Shown piece after piece: positions 1-4,879 of a stretch of DNA of 16,597 nt (positions within the stretch are counted from its first letter, which is position 1; each line of letters begins with the position of its first letter). Where the stretch lies: assembly GCA_964471235.1 (NCBI GenBank), contig CAYYGL010000108.1:1-16597 (forward strand). Reading direction: 5' to 3'. The notes beneath the pieces were generated by a model. That model searched no databases and was not told where the DNA came from. It was given only the letters and a program-made list of their open reading frames with translations. The DNA is from CAYYGL01 sp964471235. GTDB taxonomy: Bacteria; Calditrichota; Calditrichia; RBG-13-44-9; J075. A program made the translations under genes and the position numbers.

Positions 1-196
1 CCCGTAAATACCCATATTCATATCGTATTTTTCGTTGTCGCAATATTATCCGGATGCACCCGCCCCAATTCTTCCAAATCCACCTCATCCACCCGTATCC
101 GCCCCGTCATTGCTACGCGGCACAAACGCCCAGCCAATCTCCTGCGCATAGTGCAGAATGCGGACTTGCACGGTTTTGTTCGGTTGGGATGGGCAT
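1..196 (-). pseudogene. hsdR: 5' end of a type I restriction subunit (HsdR), frameshifted
   Basis: Two bases after the DUF4411 stop, an ATG at 196-194 reads MPIPTEQNR and then runs into a TAG at 115-113. Shifting frame at base 177 gives KTVQVRILHYAQEIGW...VPR up to a TGA at 87-85. From memory, PTEQNKTVQxRIL followed by YAQEIGW is a typical N-terminus for one group of type I R subunits. Restoring a second copy of the 5-base unit CAAAA (GAACAAAACC to GAACAAAACAAAACC) joins the two frames exactly as PTEQNKTVQ. After VPR the usual continuation is not visible. A separate 30-codon frame at 110-18 (MTGRIRVDEVDLEELG...) is unidentified. Position after hsdM and hsdS fits hsdR. The gene is cut by the window edge, so an intact copy or downstream restart cannot be excluded. 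Confidence 0.5.
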
Positions 197-198
197 AG

Positions 199-723
199 TC
201 ATTTTCTTTTCACGGAAAATTCAAAATTGTTGGCTTCAAAAAACTCGAATAAGTTCATGTGCCTAATATTGTAATGTTTGCATGCTGCTGGTAATTTTAT
301 TGAACTCTTTTCACTTTCAGTGGTAACCATTATGTAATTTGATTGCTCTCCAAACATTCCATCTTTCTCCATCATTTCGATAAGCATGGCTACCATCCAG
401 GGATCAGCTTGATCTTTTTCTGATTCAGGATCGATCAATTTTGGGTATTTGCTTAAAATATCCTGGATTAACTCAAGTTGTCTTTGTGATATAGGAATAA
501 AGTTTTGTCTAAATCTATTTAACCATTGAGCAAGATCATCTTTCTTTCCATTCTTTGGAACAATTTCATCAAAAACAATTTGGTGCGATAATATTTTCTT
601 TTGAGCAAATAGTTCTTCTAAATGAGACCACAAATCAGGAATCAATCGAATTGGATAAAACCTATGCATTGTTATAAAAGCACTTGCGTCTATGCAGTAT
701 ATTTCTCGTACATCAGATTTCAT
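199..723 (-). CDS. DUF4411 family protein, PIN-like putative toxin
   Basis: The 174-residue protein has the look of the DUF4411 family, which is related to PIN-domain ribonucleases. Candidate acidic site residues are Asp12 (in YCIDAS), Glu53, Asp104/Asp107 (in DQADPWM) and Glu136 at the end of a predicted strand (VTTES), matching the spacing of acidic residues in PIN folds. The ATG at 723 lies inside the last codons of the HTH/ImmA gene (11-base overlap), so the two are translationally coupled. PIN-type toxins usually cleave RNA, and an upstream partner acts as antitoxin. Here the partner would be the XRE/ImmA protein. The gene is AT-rich like that partner and unlike hsdM, suggesting that the pair moved in together. 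The family call is fairly sure; toxicity is inferred from context. Confidence 0.8.
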   Translation of the reverse strand: MKSDVREIYCIDASAFITMHRFYPIRLIPDLWSHLEELFAQKKILSHQIVFDEIVPKNGKKDDLAQWLNRFRQNFIPISQRQLELIQDILSKYPKLIDPESEKDQADPWMVAMLIEMMEKDGMFGEQSNYIMVTTESEKSSIKLPAACKHYNIRHMNLFEFFEANNFEFSVKRK

Positions 724-1813
724 TAATTAACCTATTTACTCTTAAACCAAGTGCATGAGCCGCATCGGTATAATTAATTCGATGGTTATCTAATGCTTTA
801 AAAACGATATTGCAAAATGTCTCTCCCCGGGATGCTCTGCTTTTTACTTCTGGCAAAACAAAACCTTTGGATTTTCTTTTCTTCTTATAAGTCTTTTTTA
901 TCTCATCAAGTAAAGCATAGAATTTTATGTCCGGGAGTAGTCCTTCTTCTTTTAATCTTCTGAGATAAACTTCACGGCTGATTTTCAATTTTCGAGAATA
1001 AGTTCCAATTTCCTCTAAATCATCTGTTGGAATAATTGTATTCGAAGGAGCTAGGAAACTTCCGGCAAATTTATTACATGCCCATTCTTCCCTTTGTCTT
1101 TGTTCAACATTTTCAATTAAACACATCCCGGATTGACGACGAATAATGTGTGCCAATTCATGAAATATTGTAAAAATGCGTCCGGTATAACTGTGATTAC
1201 TGTTAGTTACAATTATATATGGCAATCTGTCTGTCATACAGAAACCTTGCAGTTCTTCCATTGGCATAGAAAATTGAAAAACCAATAGTCCCAATTTCTC
1301 TTCAACAGCATTTCTCCAATTTTTATAGGCTTCGCTTTCATATTTCCATTTTAATTGCATGTCAATATCAATTTTTAATAATTCTCTTAAATGATTAATG
1401 ATTTCGGCTTCATTATTGAGCTTGTCTACATCTTTAAGCCATTCCAGTTTTTTATTCCAGTATTTTTCACCTTCCAAATCATTTGCTATTTTTTGTAAAT
1501 GAGCGCTTCTTCTCAAAGTGAGTAATATATCTTTAGAAAGGATACTTTTAGCCGGAGATAGATTTCTATAATCTTTTGGCTTTTTAATTTTATCTGGAAC
1601 TTCAGGCAAAAAGAAAACTGCAAGTTGTCTTTTATAATAACTTGCAATATTTTTCAACTTACTAAGTGGGATATCTTTACCTTCAGCTTCCCACTTTTTA
1701 TAGCGGTCTGAATTAACTGATAACTTTGCAGCTATCTCATCAACATTATAGCCAGCTTCTTGCCTTGCCCACAGCAATACTTTTGGGTTAATATTTACAT
1801 TAATTCTTACCAT
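713..1813 (-). CDS. XRE-HTH / ImmA-IrrE family metallopeptidase, probable antitoxin
   Basis: The 366-residue protein begins with a helix-turn-helix of the XRE type (about residues 10-60, around VDEIAAKLSVNSDRYKKWE). This is followed by a helical linker and an ImmA/IrrE (M78, formerly DUF955) domain. The zinc motif HELAH is at 218-222, and the third ligand is probably Glu242 or Glu243 in EEWACNKFAGSFLAP. Proteins with this layout repress their own operon and, in some systems, cleave a repressor or regulate a toxin. The stop overlaps the start of the DUF4411 gene by 11 bases, the standard arrangement of a two-gene toxin-antitoxin module. It begins 14 bases after the hsdS stop, so it could be read through from the R-M operon, though it may also have its own autoregulated promoter inside the AT-rich 3' end of hsdS. 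Confidence 0.88.
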   Translation of the reverse strand: MVRINVNINPKVLLWARQEAGYNVDEIAAKLSVNSDRYKKWEAEGKDIPLSKLKNIASYYKRQLAVFFLPEVPDKIKKPKDYRNLSPAKSILSKDILLTLRRSAHLQKIANDLEGEKYWNKKLEWLKDVDKLNNEAEIINHLRELLKIDIDMQLKWKYESEAYKNWRNAVEEKLGLLVFQFSMPMEELQGFCMTDRLPYIIVTNSNHSYTGRIFTIFHELAHIIRRQSGMCLIENVEQRQREEWACNKFAGSFLAPSNTIIPTDDLEEIGTYSRKLKISREVYLRRLKEEGLLPDIKFYALLDEIKKTYKKKRKSKGFVLPEVKSRASRGETFCNIVFKALDNHRINYTDAAHALGLRVNRLINEI

Positions 1814-1827
1814 TTATACCTACAAAG

Positions 1828-3126
1828 TTATTCATTGTATTTTACTTCCGGTTCTGCTGCAATAAGTAGTTTCTCTTTTATATTTTCAAAATGAATCTCA
1901 TGCACTCTCCTCTGCCCGGTCATCAACTGATGCAGCAGCGAGTGGAAGAGGGATTGGAGTGATGAACGTTTCTGTTCATGAATGTTTACCTTGGAGTCTA
2001 ATACATCAAGAATGTTTATAATTGCTACTTGTTCATCCATTTCGGGTAAAGGAATTAAGAACCCCTTTAATCTTGTTGCGCTGATATTGCTCTGACTTAC
2101 GGCACGAGTGGCAATACTTTTTAGCCGCACTTGGGTCTCGTCTGAATTGAAGTAAAAATTTAAGAAAAATGGATTTAGTCGACTACGAAAAAGACGAAGT
2201 CTAATCAAATAAGAGGCAAAAACATAATCACCTTCTATATCAAAAATAGCTGTTCTACCAACTAATTCGAAGCTATTGGTCCGATTAAAAAGAATGTCTC
2301 CTTTCTCAACAGCAAACTTCCTAAATTCTTCTTTGTCAATTTTTACCCACTGTAAATCATTAGAAACGATTCGTCCATTTACTTGATTTGTCATTCGTAG
2401 AATTGGGTAGTTCCCCAATTCTACTCCCTTTTTTGATAACCCGTATTGTGCTAATTCAAGTACCTCCCCCAACTCCACCACCTCCCAACTCTCCGGCACC
2501 GGTCCGATTTCGGTCATCTTCTGCGGTTCGCCACGCACGCCTTCGGTAAAGAGTTTGTGCATCAGCGCTTTTTTCAGTTCGGTGGTCAGGGCAATCAGCC
2601 GCTCCTGCTGCTCAATCGCCCGCTGCACCAGCGAGAGCACCGCGGCAATTTTGCGCTGCTCGGGGAGGGGGGGAACTAATATTTCAAAATCTTCAAAATT
2701 CGACTTATTCAAAATTGGAACAGTTGTTTTTACTGCGGCTTTTTCCAAATTTGGTCGATTAAAAACAAGACAATAATAAATAAAATGTGGGTCATAACTA
2801 CTTCTACAAACAAGAGCATTAATTTGTTGGTTTGTGGCGGCCTTTTCATCAGGAGTCATTCCAATTTTCCCAACATTTCCAATGCAACCAACTAGAATTG
2901 AATCTTTGGGTAATGCTTTACACTTTGCAAATCCCGTCTTGGATAAGCTTTTATGCCAAGTGGATACATATTTTCCATTATCAAGGTTAGCAGGAGAAAT
3001 CAATTTATATTCACCACCGTAGTACTCTTTATTCTTTGTTGAAGGAGTTGTGCCAGTAACCACGGCCCCAATTTCAGCTAAACGTAACTTTTTCCAATAT
3101 GCTGGATATAACAACACCACCCTCAC
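1828..3126 (-). CDS. hsdS: Type I restriction-modification specificity subunit HsdS
   Basis: HsdS supplies the DNA target recognition of the type I complex with HsdM (and HsdR). The 432 residues show the classic layout. TRD1 spans about 10-150 (WKKLRLAEIGAVVTGTTPST at its start) and a central conserved helical repeat about 152-200 (PPLPEQRKIAAVLSLVQRA). TRD2 follows at about 208-360, starting at GPVPESWEVVELGE. A second conserved helix runs at about 360-405, ending LLHQLMTGQ. The start is a GTG at 3126 that overlaps an upstream TGA as GTGA, behind a purine-rich stretch. Composition is mosaic: the central repeat is GC-rich (40 of 60 at 2581-2640) while TRD1 is AT-rich (16 of 60 at 2761-2820), as expected when TRDs are exchanged by recombination. 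The predicted target is bipartite, but its sequence cannot be read from the protein. Confidence 0.95.
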   Translation of the reverse strand: MRVVLLYPAYWKKLRLAEIGAVVTGTTPSTKNKEYYGGEYKLISPANLDNGKYVSTWHKSLSKTGFAKCKALPKDSILVGCIGNVGKIGMTPDEKAATNQQINALVCRSSYDPHFIYYCLVFNRPNLEKAAVKTTVPILNKSNFEDFEILVPPLPEQRKIAAVLSLVQRAIEQQERLIALTTELKKALMHKLFTEGVRGEPQKMTEIGPVPESWEVVELGEVLELAQYGLSKKGVELGNYPILRMTNQVNGRIVSNDLQWVKIDKEEFRKFAVEKGDILFNRTNSFELVGRTAIFDIEGDYVFASYLIRLRLFRSRLNPFFLNFYFNSDETQVRLKSIATRAVSQSNISATRLKGFLIPLPEMDEQVAIINILDVLDSKVNIHEQKRSSLQSLFHSLLHQLMTGQRRVHEIHFENIKEKLLIAAEPEVKYNE

Positions 3127-3221
3127 ACCCCCACCTTCCTCAACACTGCCTTGAGCGTATTTTTAGAATTTGGCACCACTATCAGGCTCGCCTTCATTTT
3201 TTCATTCCTCGTTTCCATCAT
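3123..3221 (-). pseudogene. Mini-ORF with HsdM-like C-terminal tail, coupled to hsdS
   Basis: A 32-codon frame (MMETRNEKMKASLIVV...) ends with LKAVLRKVGV and stop. The last ten residues closely match the C-terminus of the HsdM in this window (LKAVLKKLGI), and the stop overlaps the hsdS GTG as GTGA, a normal hsdM-hsdS junction. A second in-frame ATG at 3197 has a GAGGA about eight bases upstream. It is best read as the left-over 3' end of an older hsdM that once abutted hsdS. It may survive because it couples translation into hsdS. The residues before the tail do not resemble HsdM, so it may instead be a short leader ORF. Chance similarity over ten residues is possible. Confidence 0.4.
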
Positions 3222-3237
3222 TTGTTTATTTTTAACG

Positions 3238-3288
3238 TTTCTCCCCGGTTTATTCCCCAGTCTATTCCCTAGTTTATTCCCTGGTTTT
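3238..3288 (-). repeat. Degenerate 12-bp tandem repeat, four units
   Basis: Read on the minus strand, four consecutive 12-base units follow the pattern AC(C/T)(A/G)GGGA(A/G)(T/A)A(A/G), at 3285-3274, 3273-3262, 3261-3250 and 3249-3238. In the frame of the upstream winged-helix remnant they read TRE-stop, TRE-stop, TGE-stop, TGEK, preceded by VEK. This is what KTRE-type linker repeats would look like after AAA codons became TAA or TAG. Another frame is open and reads KLGN-type tetrapeptides. Confidence 0.75.
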
Positions 3289-3327
3289 CTCCACAGTTTT
3301 CAATTTCATCTCCACATTCCGGGTTCA

Positions 3328-3585
3328 TCAATTATGGTCAATGATTTCCCAATGACCACCTTTGGCAGGTCCCTGGCGCCGAATTTTATTTTCTTTTCTC
3401 AACTTCGCGATCTGCATTTCAATGTTTCGGGTAGTTTTTCCCAACTGATCTGCCAATTGTTTAATTGTGATTTGGGGATTCAACCCCATTAATTCAATTA
3501 TTTTCTCCGAAGTTTTTTCCGAAGTCTTCGGTGTAACTTCTTCCTCAACCACCGGGCGCAGGAAGGTGGTGACGAAGCCGGATCG
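3328..3585 (-). pseudogene. C-terminal remnant of an AlbA_2/AAA_4-type ATP-binding protein (winged helix)
   Basis: The frame is open from just after a TAA at 3588-3586 to a TGA at 3330. It reads GFVTTFLRPVV, then a KTSEKTSEK linker, then a winged helix (about 50 residues, ITIKQLADQLGKTTRNIEMQ ... GPAKGGHWEII). From memory this is the standard C-terminus of the schlafen-like/AlbA_2 divergent-AAA regulators often annotated as RecG-like ATP-binding proteins, which are normally several hundred residues long. Everything upstream is missing. A neighbouring frame at 3608-3579 reads FEDTKKLNDP, possibly a few more residues after a frameshift, and the NYN gene begins right there. An internal ATG at 3552 could express a 74-residue DNA-binding protein, but no good ribosome-binding site precedes it. 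These proteins frequently sit inside type I R-M operons, which fits this location. Confidence 0.6.
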
Positions 3586-3609
3586 TTAAGCTTCTTGGTG
3601 TCTTCAAAA

Positions 3610-4218
3610 TCATTTCCAACGTTCCGGTCTTTTTAAAATAAAACCGTCTTCTTTTATCACTTCCTCCGGGAATACACTGTCAGCAATTTTCTTACGTCCA
3701 ATGATAAAGTTGGTGGTTAAGTTTGCCAATTCTTTTGATTTTCTGTTCGGCGGAAATGCTACGATTATGGTTTTCTCCGGAAATAATTGTTGAACCTTTT
3801 TGATGGGTCCGGACAAATCACTATCGGCAGAGACAAGAATGGCTTTGTCAAACTTATCTTGAAAGGCATCGGTTAAAAGCTCTACAGCGATATTGACATC
3901 GGTCATCTTTTCACCAGATTTTAGAAAAGTATTACCGCAATTAAAACATTTAACCTGGTTGTCTTGATACTTACCATAAAAAATATGAAAATTCTCAAGT
4001 GTCTCTAATGCCTCGATAAACGTTGCCTGCCTTTTTTGCTTATCGGGAGGGGATGAAATTCTTGAAGTGAAGTATTTGGTTGTTATCAACTCTTGCCCCT
4101 CAACAAGCAGGTTCTGCGCCAGTTTTTGGAGATTCAACCAATAGTATCTCTTCCACCCCTTTGATTTTAATCCAAAATACAAATTAAATCCATCAATATA
4201 GACAATGACCCGAACCAT
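3610..4218 (-). CDS. NYN domain protein (LabA/DUF88-type putative ribonuclease)
   Basis: This 202-residue protein is a NYN (PIN-like) nuclease-fold protein. Visible site residues are Asp9 and Asn12 in YIDGFNLY, Asp107 in EKMTDVNIAVELL, and Asp132/Asp134 in SADSDL: the usual acidic set that binds a metal ion. Between them a CFNCG knuckle (Cys91, Cys94) sits in the position where this subgroup carries a small cysteine pair. The expected activity is endoribonuclease on structured or cellular RNA, but no substrate can be named. It lies within the R-M operon between the GIY-YIG gene and a truncated ATPase remnant. Its start (ATG at 4218) has no clear Shine-Dalgarno, and an AT-rich stretch with short direct repeats precedes it, suggesting an own promoter. 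It could be a defence accessory or simply passenger cargo. Confidence 0.88.
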   Translation of the reverse strand: MVRVIVYIDGFNLYFGLKSKGWKRYYWLNLQKLAQNLLVEGQELITTKYFTSRISSPPDKQKRQATFIEALETLENFHIFYGKYQDNQVKCFNCGNTFLKSGEKMTDVNIAVELLTDAFQDKFDKAILVSADSDLSGPIKKVQQLFPEKTIIVAFPPNRKSKELANLTTNFIIGRKKIADSVFPEEVIKEDGFILKRPERWK

Positions 4219-4300
4219 TCTGTAACCCGAACGTTAACATTTTAATCTCAAGTATTGACATTTTAACACGACTTGTATAAATTGTTTACAATTTAACAGC
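4219..4300 (-). promoter_or_regulatory. AT-rich region with repeated ACATTTTAA boxes upstream of the NYN gene
   Basis: On the plus strand the 9-mer ACATTTTAA occurs at 4237-4245 and again at 4258-4266, 21 bases (two helical turns) apart. A one-mismatch copy (ACAATTTAA) lies at 4288-4296. Between the second and third is a small inverted repeat, TTGTA...TTTACAA (about 4274-4291). This looks like a binding-site array over the promoter of the minus-strand NYN gene. No convincing -35/-10 pair stands out. Confidence 0.3.
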
Positions 4301-4301
4301 C

Positions 4302-4320
4302 CTGGCGATAGCATCGCCAG
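4302..4320. repeat. 8-bp hairpin CTGGCGAT/ATCGCCAG
   Basis: This is a perfect 8-base inverted repeat with a 3-base loop (stems 4302-4309 and 4313-4320), directly beside the terminator-like hairpin at 4325-4348. No T-run follows on either strand, so it is not a terminator by itself. Confidence 0.7.
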
Positions 4321-4324
4321 CCCG

Positions 4325-4358
4325 ACGCCTCTGCCTGCGCAGAGGCGTTTCTTTTTTT
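4325..4358 (+). terminator. Rho-independent terminator, plus-strand orientation
   Basis: A perfect 10-base stem (ACGCCTCTGC 4325-4334 with GCAGAGGCGT 4339-4348) and a 4-base loop are followed by TTCTTTTTTT (4349-4358). Structure and T-run are strong, but it faces against all genes of this region, which are on the minus strand. It may block antisense transcription or be part of a mobile repeat. Confidence 0.6.
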
Positions 4359-4382
4359 AATTCCGCCATCTTCTGCCGTATC

Positions 4383-4428
4383 GCTGCCTTCGAGAGCCTC
4401 GCCTTCGATAAACTCAGGCTCCGGCAGC
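4383..4428. repeat. Nested hairpin repeats (one GAG-N5-CGA element inside another)
   Basis: Outer arms GCTGCC (4383-4388) and GGCAGC (4423-4428) enclose an 11-base loop core TCGAGAGCCTC (4390-4400), followed by a second complete hairpin GCCT-TCGATAAACTC-AGGC (4401-4419). The intact outer element exists at 4840-4872 (GCTGCCT, loop, AGGCAGC), so here the second element appears to have inserted between loop and right arm. Both cores fit the complement of GAG-N5-CGA. Confidence 0.7.
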
Positions 4429-4443
4429 TTTCGCAATACCTGA

Positions 4444-4464
4444 GGGCTGAGGCACTCGAAGCCC
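4444..4464. repeat. Hairpin repeat with GAGGCACTCGA core
   Basis: Arms GGGCT (4444-4448) and AGCCC (4460-4464) flank an 11-base core GAGGCACTCGA. The core is nearly that of the neighbouring hairpin at 4496-4520 while the arms differ, yet each pair stays complementary. Confidence 0.7.
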
Positions 4465-4472
4465 GGTCTGTC

Positions 4473-4808
4473 TCAAACCTTATCCTCTGCATCACGGTGG
4501 CTGAGGCTCTCGAAGCCACCCTCTCTATCCCGATACGCCACCGCCAATTTTGGCAGTAATTCCGGTTTTCCGTTTATCAGCGCTTCCTTCTTTTTCCGGC
4601 TCCAGCCCTGCACCTGTTTTTCCCGGCGAAAGGCCTCCTCAATTCTGTCATATTCTTCAAAATAAACCAATTTTACCGGCAGTCGCTTCCGGGTATGATT
4701 GGCCCCTTCTCCTGCCTGGTGTTGCGCCAATCGCCGCTCCAGGTCCGTGGTGCTGCCGGTGTAGTAACTGCCATCGCTGCATTCAAGGATATACATATAG
4801 CCTTTCAT
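4473..4808 (-). CDS. GIY-YIG nuclease family protein (single domain, YhbQ-like)
   Basis: This 111-residue stand-alone GIY-YIG domain has MYILECSDGSYYTGST at residues 5-20 (GIY as MYI, YIG as YTG), with Arg25/Arg26 in LERRLAQH. The conserved Glu of the family is probably in the EAFRREKQVQGWSRKKKEAL segment (about residues 58-77). This small group (UrID/UPF0213-like) is widespread; cellular function is mostly unknown and the expected activity is DNA cleavage. The start is secure: AGGAGG lies eight bases before the ATG at 4808. The usual family length is about 90 residues. The last 15 or so (GGFESLSHRDAEDKV) are encoded by the repeat hairpin at 4496-4520, so the natural C-terminus has been replaced or extended by repeat DNA. 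Conserved-core hairpins flank the gene on both sides, which invites a link between nuclease and repeats. Confidence 0.88.
   Translation of the reverse strand: MKGYMYILECSDGSYYTGSTTDLERRLAQHQAGEGANHTRKRLPVKLVYFEEYDRIEEAFRREKQVQGWSRKKKEALINGKPELLPKLAVAYRDREGGFESLSHRDAEDKV
4496..4520. repeat. Hairpin repeat with GAGGCTCTCGA core, overlapping the GIY-YIG 3' end
   Basis: Arms GGTGGCT (4496-4502) and AGCCACC (4514-4520) flank the 11-base core GAGGCTCTCGA. The element lies inside the last codons of the GIY-YIG gene and supplies residues of its C-terminal tail. Confidence 0.8.
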
Positions 4809-4839
4809 ATTTCTTTCCTCCTATGGCATTTGTTGCTGC

Positions 4840-4872
4840 AAGTGCTGCCTTCGAGAGCCTCAGGCAGCACTT
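4840..4872. repeat. 11-bp-stem hairpin repeat between hsdM and the GIY-YIG gene
   Basis: Perfect arms AAGTGCTGCCT (4840-4850) and AGGCAGCACTT (4862-4872) flank TCGAGAGCCTC, the exact complement of the core at 4503-4513. It is the strongest hairpin of the family here. It stands immediately after the hsdM stop and before the Shine-Dalgarno of the GIY-YIG gene, so it could also attenuate transcription or protect the hsdM mRNA end. There is no T-run. Confidence 0.8.
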
Positions 4873-4879
4873 CAATCTT

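Noticed and set aside
3151..3492. A 113-codon plus-strand frame with FPSLFPSLFPG repeats
   Set aside because: It is the reverse reading of the 12-bp repeat and the winged-helix remnant, with no ribosome-binding site or family resemblance.
4286..4519. A 77-codon minus-strand frame after the GIY-YIG gene
   Set aside because: It is read entirely through the hairpin repeats and the terminator hairpins; its peptide (RSLSLSKARLSK and arginine-rich stretches) is a translation of repeats, not a protein family.
4383..4520. CRISPR array
   Set aside because: Hairpins share only an 11-base core, arms vary, spacing is irregular, and no cas gene is present.
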